From positions 124,001 to 188,000 of the forward strand of contig NZ_BNAF01000001.1 of the NCBI RefSeq assembly GCF_014653155.1: 64,000 bases of DNA, in the 5' to 3' direction. The position numbers and the translations under genes are program-made. Within the stretch, counting starts at the first letter, position 1. Each line of letters begins with the position of its first letter. Under the pieces are notes generated by a model. It made no database searches, was not told the DNA's origin, and saw nothing but the letters and a program-made list of their open reading frames with translations. Positions 8,921 through 16,486 of the stretch are shown one piece after another. The stretch comes from Sphingobacterium griseoflavum (GTDB taxonomy: Bacteria > Bacteroidota > Bacteroidia > Sphingobacteriales > Sphingobacteriaceae).

Positions 8921-10033
8921 CTATCGCTTCTTTTTTTCGTGTTTGCTGTTAAAATTAGCGACTTCGAAAATCCTTGGAATACTACTTTTAGGAGCCATTC
9001 CTCTAAGTTTTTTTATGCGTTTGGCTCTTTTATACACTTTGAATTTTTTATTGTCCCGATACAGGTTCCAGTTCATGAGCAGCACGCTGACGAGCACCAC
9101 GACCAACCCTGAGATTTGGAGCGCGCTAACATGATGGCTGGTAAAATAATGTGCTAATATAACCGCAACAATAGGATTGATGTAAGCATAAGTACTTACT
9201 TCGGTAGCCGGTCTATGTTGCAACAGCCAAATATAGCTGCCAAATGCCAAAATGGATCCCATGGTAGCCAAGTAGGCCATTGCCCCCCAATCGACCAATA
9301 AAACGGCCGAAAAATCGAAACGTGCATATTCGCCGCTAAGCAAAGCAACCACCGTGAAGGCGATGCCTGCCGATACCATTTGCCAAGCCGTTTTGACCAT
9401 AACTTGCAGATCCTCTGCGTCAGCCTCATCATTAAGATCCCGTTTCTCCTTGCTGTATTTCGAAATCAATGAGCCGACCGTCCAGCCGATCGTGCCGAGC
9501 ATAAGGACGATCATGGCGATCAATTTCATGTCTTTGTGCTGTTCGGTATTCCCGTCCGCTAACAGTTGCTCGGCGAATAACATGAATACCCCGATAAAGC
9601 CAAAAATTAAACCGATGAAAATAGGCGGACTCGAAAAATTTTGCTTCCATTTCGGTCTGTCAAATAGAATAAACCAAATGGCGGCAGCAGCTGATAAAAT
9701 AGTAACAATGGCACTGGAGATATACTGTTCGGACCAAATAATAGCGGCCATATCCACAAACAAGAGTAGGAAGCCAATGAACATAGCATCTTTGACAGCG
9801 GATTTGATATACAACTTATAGCCGCGTGCCCAGCAGTAGCCCATAAGCAGGGTTCCTGCAATAATAAAACGGATCGACCCCAGTACAAAAGGGCTGAAGC
9901 TCCGCAAGGCTTTTTCAATAAAGAAAAAGGTTGATCCCCATACAATGTAAACCACCAAGTAAGCGAAGATAATACTTGCTGCTGCTGGGGCGTCCTGCTG
10001 CTGTCTGCTCATCTTATTTTTTTGTGGGGACAA
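8921..10033 (-). CDS. EamA/DMT-family exporter
   Basis: An integral membrane protein of the drug/metabolite transporter superfamily with two EamA repeats and about ten transmembrane helices. The first repeat starts near residue 22 (FAYLVVYIVWGSTFFFIEKALRSFSPFVLGSIRF), a typical EamA opening. The second ends with AYINPIVAVILAHY. A hydrophilic linker rich in Lys/Asp/Glu follows the fifth helix. Two starts are possible. The ATG at 10033 overlaps the upstream regulator gene by 20 bases. The ATG at 10012 (Met8) lies one base after that gene's stop codon and is the likelier, translationally coupled start (363 residues). Cotranscription with an Lrp-type regulator suggests export of an amino acid or related metabolite, which is inference. 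Confidence 0.9.
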   Translation of the reverse strand: MSPQKNKMSRQQQDAPAAASIIFAYLVVYIVWGSTFFFIEKALRSFSPFVLGSIRFIIAGTLLMGYCWARGYKLYIKSAVKDAMFIGFLLLFVDMAAIIWSEQYISSAIVTILSAAAAIWFILFDRPKWKQNFSSPPIFIGLIFGFIGVFMLFAEQLLADGNTEQHKDMKLIAMIVLMLGTIGWTVGSLISKYSKEKRDLNDEADAEDLQVMVKTAWQMVSAGIAFTVVALLSGEYARFDFSAVLLVDWGAMAYLATMGSILAFGSYIWLLQHRPATEVSTYAYINPIVAVILAHYFTSHHVSALQISGLVVVLVSVLLMNWNLYRDNKKFKVYKRAKRIKKLRGMAPKSSIPRIFEVANFNSKHEKKKR

Positions 10034-10493
10034 CCAACTTTTGCTCTTCTTTGACAGTCTCTAAAACAATGGTGGTGCGCGTTGATATGATGCCTTCGAT
10101 CTTACCTAGCGAATTACGCATTAAATCGACAAGACCTGCCGCATCAGTCGTGCGTACCTTAATCAAGTAGCCGTCATCGCCGGCGATATCGTGCACTTCC
10201 TGCACTTCCGGTATTTCTGCAAGCATAAAACCGACCTTCTGTACACCGATAATGTCTTGCGCTTTGATAAAAATAAAGGAAAGCATTTTTTGATCGAGTG
10301 CACCTGGGTTTATTTTCGCATTATATTGCAAAATTACCTCCTTCTGTTCCAATTTCTTCACCCGCTCTAAAATTGCGGAGGGCGCCATGCCCAATTCGCG
10401 CGCAATATCAGCATTATTTGTACGCGCATTATCCTGCATGATACGCAAGATCTGATAGTCGATTTGATCAAGATTGAATTCTAATTTTGCCAT
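10014..10493 (-). CDS. Lrp/AsnC-family transcriptional regulator
   Basis: A 159-residue feast/famine regulator. The N-terminal helix-turn-helix covers about residues 8-55 (LDQIDYQILRIMQDNARTNNADIARELGMAPSAILERVKKLE). The C-terminal ligand-binding RAM domain follows with the usual sequence IPEVQEVHDIAGDDGYLIKV. Length is standard. It is the first gene of a tight lrp-eamA unit, so it probably controls the exporter in response to an amino acid. Two near-identical 15-base dyads in opposite orientation lie 23-68 bases upstream of its start and match the Lrp operator consensus well, which implies autoregulation. The divergent lactate dehydrogenase-like gene starts 234 bases away and could share the control. 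Confidence 0.95.
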   Translation of the reverse strand: MAKLEFNLDQIDYQILRIMQDNARTNNADIARELGMAPSAILERVKKLEQKEVILQYNAKINPGALDQKMLSFIFIKAQDIIGVQKVGFMLAEIPEVQEVHDIAGDDGYLIKVRTTDAAGLVDLMRNSLGKIEGIISTRTTIVLETVKEEQKLVVPTKK

Positions 10494-10515
10494 GATGGTG
10501 CGAAATTACGAAATA

Positions 10516-10561
10516 AAGAATATTATTCAAAACATAGTCATTGCTATTGAATAATATTCTT
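10516..10561. promoter_or_regulatory. pair of Lrp-type operator dyads upstream of lrp
   Basis: AAGAATATTATTCAA (10516-10530) and its exact reverse complement TTGAATAATATTCTT (10547-10561) form a perfect 15-base inverted repeat with a 16-base spacer. Each arm is itself a dyad (GAATA-T-TATTC). Each matches about 13 of 15 positions of the E. coli Lrp consensus YAGHAWATTWTDCTR. Their centres are 31 bases apart, about three helical turns. Confidence 0.65.
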
Positions 10562-10673
10562 ATAAAGGGTTATTTAATTGAACAATGTTTTATGTCAAAC
10601 AGTCGATCTGTGGATCATTTCTGCTTGTTTGTGCGTTTTTGTTATAGGATTGATACGAAATAACGCATTCAAA

Positions 10674-10705
10674 TTGTATATTGAGAAAGCATTTAAGTAG
10701 ATTTG
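10674..10705 (+). promoter_or_regulatory. promoter of the FAD/Fe-S oxidoreductase gene
   Basis: TAGATTTG at 10698-10705 is a perfect TAnnTTTG -7 element, with TTG at 10674-10676 placed 21 bases upstream. Transcription would start near 10710, about 18 bases before the GTG start codon. Confidence 0.6.
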
Positions 10706-10727
10706 CTAGGTTAAAAATACTAAAAAC

Positions 10728-13652
10728 GTGCAAAAAATAGAAAAGCTACGCGAACTTTCTGAACGGATAACAGGGGAGCTATATTATGATCCGAGCATTC
10801 CAAAGCACCAAACCATGCGATTGGCTTACGCTACGGATGCTTCGGTTTACCAAGAGCTTCCGATGGCTGTAGCCATTCCAAAAAGTAAGGATGATATCAA
10901 ATCGCTCATTCTTTTCGCGCGGGATATAGGCAGTACGCTTATCCCTAGAACGGCTGGCACTTCATTGGCGGGGCAGGTTGTCGGTTCCGGGATTGTAGTA
11001 GACATTTCGCGTTTTTTTAATAAAATACTGGACCTGAACGTGGAAGAACAATGGGTGCGCGTTGAACCTGGTGTCATTCGCGATGATTTGAACCACTACT
11101 TGAAATCGTTTGGTTTGATGTTTGGACCAGAAACCAGTACGGCCAACCGGGCGATGGTGGGGGGGATGATCGGGAATAATTCGTCCGGTTTACATTCTAT
11201 CGTTTGGGGAGACACACGGCAGAATTTACTGCAGGCAAACGTCTTGCTGGACGATGCTTCTGAGATGCGAGTGGAGCAACTGAGTGAAGTGCAGCTTTTC
11301 CAAAAGTTGATGTCCACCTCGAGAGAGGGCCAAATATACCGAGAGCTGAACGATTTGCTAAGCAACGCCGCCCATGTAGCATCGATTAGGGCAGGATATC
11401 CGAAAAGAAGTCTAAGTCGGCGAAACACAGGCTATGCGTTGGATTTCCTCATCGACAAAGATACACCTTTCAATCTTTGTCAACTCTTGGCAGGATCAGA
11501 AGGAACGTTGGGGATCATTACAGAAGCTAAATTGAAGTTGATGGCTTTGCCACCTCAAGAGATCGGTTTGGTTTGTGTGCATTTCTCCGATATGGTGGAA
11601 TGCATGCGGGGCAATGTAGTAGCCTTACAACATGGCCCGGAGGCATCTGAACTAGTGGATAAATATATTTTGGACTTCACTATAGGGCATCCCACGTATC
11701 AGTACAATCGGTTTTTTCTAGTCGATGATCCGCAGGCTTTGTTGATTGTGGAATTCCGTGCGGCAGACCACACTGCGCTGCAGGCCAAAGCCGCCGCCTT
11801 AATCGAAGATCTAAAAAACCAGGACTTGGGCTATGCTTATCCCTTCGTAACAGGGCATGTCGATACAAATCGGGTTTGGGATGTTCGAAAGGCTGGGTTA
11901 GGATTGATTCGAAATTTGCCCGGTGATGAACAACCCGTCAACTTGATTGAAGACTGCGCGGTTGCGCCCGAGGATTTACCTGCCTATGTGGCTGACATGC
12001 AATTGCTATTAGCCGAAGAGGGCGTCCACGCTTCCTACTATGCGCATGCAGGTGCAGGGGAATTGCATATTGAGCCCTTTGTTAACTTAAAGACAGGAGA
12101 AGGGCGGCGTAAGTTCAGGACAATTTTGGAACGCACTACTGATCTTGTGCTTAAATACAACGGATCCCTGAGCGGCGAACATGGAGATGGGCGCTTACGC
12201 GGTGAATTCATTGCCAAGGTATTGGGAGAGCCCGTTTATGCGCTCCTGAAAAAGACAAAAGGAATTTTCGATCCAAATGGAGTTTTCAATGCCAATAAGA
12301 TTGTCGATACGCCGCCTATGGACAACGCATTGCGTTACAACGTAGACCATCAGACGGCAACTATTCCTACTTACTTTGACTTCACGAAAGATGAAGGTAT
12401 CCTACGGTTGGCCGAGAAATGTTCCGGATCCGGCGACTGTAGGAAAACGGAAGTTACGGGCGGTACCATGTGCCCTTCGTTTATGGCTACACGGGACGAG
12501 AAGGATACCACCCGTGCGCGTGCCAATATGCTACGGCAATTTTTAACAAACTCTACGCAAGAGAATCGCTTCGATCATGAAGAGATCAAGGAGGTGATGG
12601 ATCTCTGCCTGAGCTGCAAAGCGTGCAAGAGTGAATGCCCATCGCGTGTGGATGTCGCTAAAATGAAGGCTGAATTCTTGCAACATTATTATGATCAACA
12701 TGGCGCCTCGTTTCGTTCGTATGTTATTGCAAACTTTACCCGCAGCCAACGGATAGGATCTTATGTGGCGCCGTTGTATAATTTGATCGTGAATACCCCG
12801 CTGCTGTCGGGGATGGTGAAACGTATTGCTGGTTTTGCAGCAGCTAGATCTTTGCCCAAGGTAAATTTCACAACATTGTCGCGTTGGATCGCGAAGCAAC
12901 AAAATACGTCTTTCAAAAATCGACAAGTTTATTTGTTTTGCGATGAATTTACAGAATATAACGATACAGCGATAGGTATTACGGCCTATAAATTGCTGAC
13001 GGCATTGGGGTATGACGTTATCGTGCCAAAACATTTGGAAAGTGGTAGAACCTACCTTTCCAAAGGTTTTGTCAAAAAAGCCAAAGAAATAGCCGAAAGA
13101 AATGTAGCATTGTTGCAACCATTGGTTTCTGCAGACACGCCGCTGCTGGGCATCGAGCCTTCCGCTATTGTCACCTTTCGCGATGAGTATCTAGACTTGG
13201 TGGACGCGGATAAGAAGGTTGCCGCGCATGAGCTAGCGCGCCATGCACTCATGATCGATGAGTTTCTGGTGCGCGAGATGGAAGCAGGGCATATCCGAAC
13301 AGAACAATTCAGCGACGATATTAGAAAGATCAAGCTGCATGGCCATTGTTATCAAAAAGCTTTCCAGTTGGTTGACTACACCCAAAAAATGCTGTCCTTT
13401 CCCATCGGCTACAAGGTTGAGCTGATACCGTCCGGCTGCTGTGGGATGGCGGGATCCTTCGGGTATGAAAAAGAACATTTTGACGTGTCGATGCAGGTGG
13501 CCGAATTGGTCTTGTTGCCAGCTATCCGTCAAACGCCGACTGATACCGTTATCGCTGCATCAGGAACATCATGCAGGCACCAAATCAAAGATGGTGCGCA
13601 GCGGAAATCATATCATCCCATAGAAATATTGTTTGATGCTTTACTTCGTTAA
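10728..13652 (+). CDS. FAD-linked oxidase / Fe-S protein fusion, D-lactate dehydrogenase-like
   Basis: This 974-residue protein joins a GlcD/Dld-type flavoprotein to a GlcF-type iron-sulfur part. The FAD-binding domain includes PRTAGTSLAGQVVGSG and the region GPETSTANRAMVGGMIGNNS. FAD-oxidase C-domain motif GEHGDGRLRGEF follows near 485. Cysteine clusters GSGDCRK (about 565) and CLSCKACKSEC (about 627) would bind 4Fe-4S centres, and a C-terminal cysteine-rich domain carries CCGMAGSFGYE near 903. Such fusions oxidise D-lactate or other 2-hydroxyacids and pass electrons to the quinone pool at the inner membrane. The start is GTG at 10728, preceded by a good promoter. It diverges from lrp. Substrate is inferred. 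D-2-hydroxyglutarate or glycolate remain possible. Confidence 0.92.
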   Translation: MQKIEKLRELSERITGELYYDPSIPKHQTMRLAYATDASVYQELPMAVAIPKSKDDIKSLILFARDIGSTLIPRTAGTSLAGQVVGSGIVVDISRFFNKILDLNVEEQWVRVEPGVIRDDLNHYLKSFGLMFGPETSTANRAMVGGMIGNNSSGLHSIVWGDTRQNLLQANVLLDDASEMRVEQLSEVQLFQKLMSTSREGQIYRELNDLLSNAAHVASIRAGYPKRSLSRRNTGYALDFLIDKDTPFNLCQLLAGSEGTLGIITEAKLKLMALPPQEIGLVCVHFSDMVECMRGNVVALQHGPEASELVDKYILDFTIGHPTYQYNRFFLVDDPQALLIVEFRAADHTALQAKAAALIEDLKNQDLGYAYPFVTGHVDTNRVWDVRKAGLGLIRNLPGDEQPVNLIEDCAVAPEDLPAYVADMQLLLAEEGVHASYYAHAGAGELHIEPFVNLKTGEGRRKFRTILERTTDLVLKYNGSLSGEHGDGRLRGEFIAKVLGEPVYALLKKTKGIFDPNGVFNANKIVDTPPMDNALRYNVDHQTATIPTYFDFTKDEGILRLAEKCSGSGDCRKTEVTGGTMCPSFMATRDEKDTTRARANMLRQFLTNSTQENRFDHEEIKEVMDLCLSCKACKSECPSRVDVAKMKAEFLQHYYDQHGASFRSYVIANFTRSQRIGSYVAPLYNLIVNTPLLSGMVKRIAGFAAARSLPKVNFTTLSRWIAKQQNTSFKNRQVYLFCDEFTEYNDTAIGITAYKLLTALGYDVIVPKHLESGRTYLSKGFVKKAKEIAERNVALLQPLVSADTPLLGIEPSAIVTFRDEYLDLVDADKKVAAHELARHALMIDEFLVREMEAGHIRTEQFSDDIRKIKLHGHCYQKAFQLVDYTQKMLSFPIGYKVELIPSGCCGMAGSFGYEKEHFDVSMQVAELVLLPAIRQTPTDTVIAASGTSCRHQIKDGAQRKSYHPIEILFDALLR

Positions 13653-13701
13653 TGAAACAATTTTAGGGCAATGTTGTTATCCTTAAATAAATAGCTAACG
13701 T

Positions 13702-14334
13702 ATGAAAACTATATCTGTCTATACATCGTTTTTGGTCTTGCTGTCGATTTTACAGAGCAGCTGTAATAACGCTTCAAATAAAGCTAGCAAAACTGCGGGA
13801 GCGGAAAAGACCTTAGGTCAGTTTGTTGGGAATGACAGCGACAACCCCTCCTTGTACCTCTATTTGGCAGATACGCATGAAACGGATTCGTCGGTCATAT
13901 ATTTGGCCAAGTCGCTGCATGAGACGGATACGGTAGGACTTCAGATCGAGGTGTCCAAGAATATTCCCGCCGGAGTCGGTGCGGATGGAAATCCGGATGA
14001 AAAAGATGGTTTCAAGAACGGTGTTATCAAGTTTTCAACAATAGGACGGCCGTCTGATGCGTTTGTACAAGCTCTGAGCAAAGCATATAAATCTCCAGTT
14101 GAGGGGGGCATGACAACTTCTCCTATCTTACCGTTGGTATTCTCTTCCAATAAACAGCCGGTTGATCTTTCCAAGAATAGCACGTATTCGTTCAAATTGT
14201 TCCTCAGCAATCGTGCCGGAGCAGAGGCCGAAGCTTTTGCTATCCTGGACCTTTATCGACGCCTATTTGAATTAAAAGCCAGAGATACAAGCCAGTTTGA
14301 TCGGTTGGTATCTGCCTTTCAAGAGCCGCAATAG
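13702..14334 (+). CDS. lipoprotein of unknown function
   Basis: A 210-residue predicted lipoprotein. The signal peptide MKTISVYTSFLVLLSILQSSC ends in a lipobox with Cys21, followed by a flexible Asn/Ser/Lys stretch. The mature part has a beta-rich central region and an acidic loop (DGNPDEKDGFKNG), then a helical C-terminus (EAEAFAILDLYRRLFELKARD). No family was recognised and no catalytic motif is visible. It lies 49 bases after the oxidoreductase gene on the same strand and may be read with it. Confidence 0.75.
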   Translation: MKTISVYTSFLVLLSILQSSCNNASNKASKTAGAEKTLGQFVGNDSDNPSLYLYLADTHETDSSVIYLAKSLHETDTVGLQIEVSKNIPAGVGADGNPDEKDGFKNGVIKFSTIGRPSDAFVQALSKAYKSPVEGGMTTSPILPLVFSSNKQPVDLSKNSTYSFKLFLSNRAGAEAEAFAILDLYRRLFELKARDTSQFDRLVSAFQEPQ

Positions 14335-14745
14335 GGTACTGGCATGGCGCAAGTAAAGTTGGCTTACGGGTGGGCAGCTTTACTTGGTGTCACTTCAAAA
14401 GTAGCTTTGGGTGTGTCGGTTGCTTTCATACTATACGTCGAAAGGGAAACAGCCAAACCCGCAAGAAAAGAAATAAGAAGTTTTTGCATAATAAAATGGC
14501 TTTCTAGGTGATTTCTATAGTCGAAATTAATCTATAAGGTCTTGCACAACGATTTCAATTAGGCCAATCTGTACACTAATTCGGTGAGTGTTGGTTTTTT
14601 GTCGGTGAAACTAGGGACAGTTATCTGCGTGCTTTCCAATGGGTCGTTTCTAATACGCTTTTTTTTAACACACGCTACATAAATTCAGGTCGAACAAATC
14701 GTTAACTAAGTAGGTATATTTCGTAAATTTTGTTATTTTCACTGG
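14335..14745. other. 411-base gap holding one small ORF and a hairpin
   Basis: The gap between the lipoprotein and the propeller gene contains a 41-codon minus-strand ORF (listed separately). AAGTAAAGTTG (14351-14361) can pair with CAGCTTTACTT (14375-14385), an 11-pair stem with one wobble and no T-run, whose loop holds the stop codon of the small ORF. Bases 14500-14740 are AT-rich. A partial -7-like TATATTTC lies at 14715-14722, but no convincing promoter pair was found. Confidence 0.5.
14364..14489 (-). CDS. small secreted protein (41 aa), unknown
   Basis: On the minus strand an ATG at 14489 opens a 41-codon ORF that ends with TAA at 14366-14364. It begins MQKLLISFLAGLAVSLSTYS, which has the charge and hydrophobic core of a Sec signal peptide. 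A short polar tail follows, rich in Thr, Lys and Pro (ATDTPKATFEVTPSKAAHP). The region would otherwise be an unexplained gap. Weak AGAAAG lies upstream, and TAATTTCG (one mismatch to the -7 consensus) lies further up. No family is recognised. It may be a genuine small exported peptide or a chance ORF. Confidence 0.5.
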   Translation of the reverse strand: MQKLLISFLAGLAVSLSTYSMKATDTPKATFEVTPSKAAHP

Positions 14746-15624
14746 ATGGTTAGTCGTTTGCTGAGCAGCATCTTGTTTTTGACGCTAGTTTGTATTGGCG
14801 TAGCACAGGATCTTGGTGCCAATAGGGAATCTCTGGGCAAGATAACAGATAGTCGATTGAATGAATTATCTGGATTAGTAAATTCGCGAAAGAATTCTTC
14901 TTTATTTTGGACGCACAACGATAGTGGGGATAGCGCCCGCATATTTCTCATTGATAGAAAGGCAAAGCTGAAGTGTATCGTAGCTTTAGAAGGTGTCCAT
15001 ACCGTTGATGCGGAGGATATAGCCTGGTTTGAACGTGATGGCCGTCCATATCTTGTTCTTGCCGATATCGGTGATAACTACGGCCAACGGCCAACAATTC
15101 AATTGTATATTTTCGAAGAACCTGTATGGCAAGAGGGACGGTCGCACATGGTTATCCCGCGGTCCGCAATCGTGCAGGTAAGCCTGCGTTACGATGATAA
15201 ACCGCGCGATGCTGAAGCATTTTTCGTGGATCCACTTGATAAAAAGGGTTACTTGATCTCCAAACGTGACCTCCAGGTAGGCGTATATCCCATTGACTTT
15301 CAGCAGGCGGAAGATGGAGAAACCCTCTCGATAAGCCGTGCCCTGAGCCTGCCAATGACCTTTATTACAGCGGCGGACATTGCTGCCGATGGTAGCGAAA
15401 TTCTGCTAAAAAATATCGGACAGGTTTTCCTGTGGCATAGATTGGGGAGTGCTTCTGTTATCGATGTGTTTCGGCAGCGCCCCAATACCGTGGAATATCA
15501 AGCAGAGCCGCAAGGTGAAGCAATATGTTTTGGATATCAAAATCATGTTTTTTATACCGTGAGTGAGCGCCCGCTGGGTTTAGATGCGTATCTTTACAGC
15601 TATACACTTGGGAATACGAAGTAA
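14746..15624 (+). CDS. secreted propeller-like protein
   Basis: A 292-residue exported protein. The signal peptide MVSRLLSSILFLTLVCIGVAQ probably ends after AQ. The mature sequence begins with LNELSGLVNSRKNSSLFWTHNDSGD. It continues with AEDIAWFERDGRPYLVLADIGDN, blade-like repeats seen in SdiA-regulated or esterase-like-phytase beta-propeller proteins of Bacteroidota. No assured active site can be named, so binding or structural roles are equally possible. It is followed after 40 bases by a secreted esterase, a TonB receptor and a DUF4249 lipoprotein, all on the same strand, which suggests a shared extracellular task. Confidence 0.7.
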   Translation: MVSRLLSSILFLTLVCIGVAQDLGANRESLGKITDSRLNELSGLVNSRKNSSLFWTHNDSGDSARIFLIDRKAKLKCIVALEGVHTVDAEDIAWFERDGRPYLVLADIGDNYGQRPTIQLYIFEEPVWQEGRSHMVIPRSAIVQVSLRYDDKPRDAEAFFVDPLDKKGYLISKRDLQVGVYPIDFQQAEDGETLSISRALSLPMTFITAADIAADGSEILLKNIGQVFLWHRLGSASVIDVFRQRPNTVEYQAEPQGEAICFGYQNHVFYTVSERPLGLDAYLYSYTLGNTK

Positions 15625-15664
15625 TGAACGCCGCGTTTTGATAATTTTATCCATGTACACTACA

Positions 15665-16477
15665 ATGAAACATATATTTTTAGTATTTGTCGGTTTATTC
15701 ATCATGTTCACGGCTCACGCAGCCAAGGTAGATACGGTCTCTGTGTTCAGTGCGCGCATGCAGAAAGCGGTCAAAACGGTTGTGGTATTGCCCGAACAGC
15801 AGCAGATTCAATCTGTCCTGTACCTGTTGCACGGCTACTCAGGCAATTATTCCAATTGGGTCAACAATGTGTCGTCCCTTAAAGATTTAGTAGACCAATA
15901 CGGTTATGTCGTGGTTTGTCCCGATGGCGGATTTGATAGTTGGTATTGGGACACGACGGATGACAACTACAAATATGAAACGTTCATCACGAAGGAATTA
16001 ATACCTTTCATCGAAGATCGATACACCGTGGGAAACCAACGGGTGAATCGAGGAATCACCGGGTTGAGTATGGGTGGGCACGGTGCGCTTTATCTCGCTT
16101 TTCGTCATCAAGATCTATTTGCTTTTGCAGGTAGTACGTCCGGTGGAGTGGATATTCGTCCCTTTCCGGAGAATTGGAATATGAAACAACGGCTGGGAAC
16201 CTATCATGAAAACAAAAAGGTTTGGGATGATCATACAGTGATCGAGCTCACACATTTAGTACAAGCCGGAAATTTGCAGCTGTTTATCGATTGCGGTACG
16301 GACGACTTTTTCTTTGCCGTCAACAATAAATTGCATGAAAAATTGGATTATTTACGTATCCCCCACGTTTATCTAACGATGCCCGGAAAGCATGACTGGA
16401 ATTATTGGTCACAATCCATTGCTTATCAAATGGCTTTTTTTGAGCAGTGTTTTCTATCAGCATCCAAAATAAATTAG
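15665..16477 (+). CDS. secreted esterase, esterase D / antigen 85 (PF00756) type
   Basis: The ATG at 15665 starts a 270-residue protein with the signal peptide MKHIFLVFVGLFIMFTAHAA. The same frame is open upstream to 15584 but would overlap the preceding gene and bury the signal, so 15665 is preferred. The alpha/beta-hydrolase core shows LLHGYSGNYSNW (oxyanion side), the nucleophile elbow GLSMGG, an Asp in DCGTDDFF and the catalytic His in GKHDWNYW. These match the esterase-D family, which includes acetyl-xylan and feruloyl esterases and acyl-thioester hydrolases. It ends only 9 bases before the TonB receptor gene. The likely role is removing ester groups from a polymer or siderophore-like molecule before uptake. 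The substrate is not shown. Confidence 0.88.
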   Translation: MKHIFLVFVGLFIMFTAHAAKVDTVSVFSARMQKAVKTVVVLPEQQQIQSVLYLLHGYSGNYSNWVNNVSSLKDLVDQYGYVVVCPDGGFDSWYWDTTDDNYKYETFITKELIPFIEDRYTVGNQRVNRGITGLSMGGHGALYLAFRHQDLFAFAGSTSGGVDIRPFPENWNMKQRLGTYHENKKVWDDHTVIELTHLVQAGNLQLFIDCGTDDFFFAVNNKLHEKLDYLRIPHVYLTMPGKHDWNYWSQSIAYQMAFFEQCFLSASKIN

Positions 16478-16486
16478 TATACCATT

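Noticed and set aside
14570..14580. TGTACACTAAT, an 11-base match to the dyad upstream of ndh
   Set aside because: It lacks the left half-site and is far from any promoter found. A single 11-mer in 64 kb is not strong enough.
15584..15664. Upstream extension of the esterase gene to 15584
   Set aside because: It would overlap the previous gene and place 27 polar residues before a good signal peptide.
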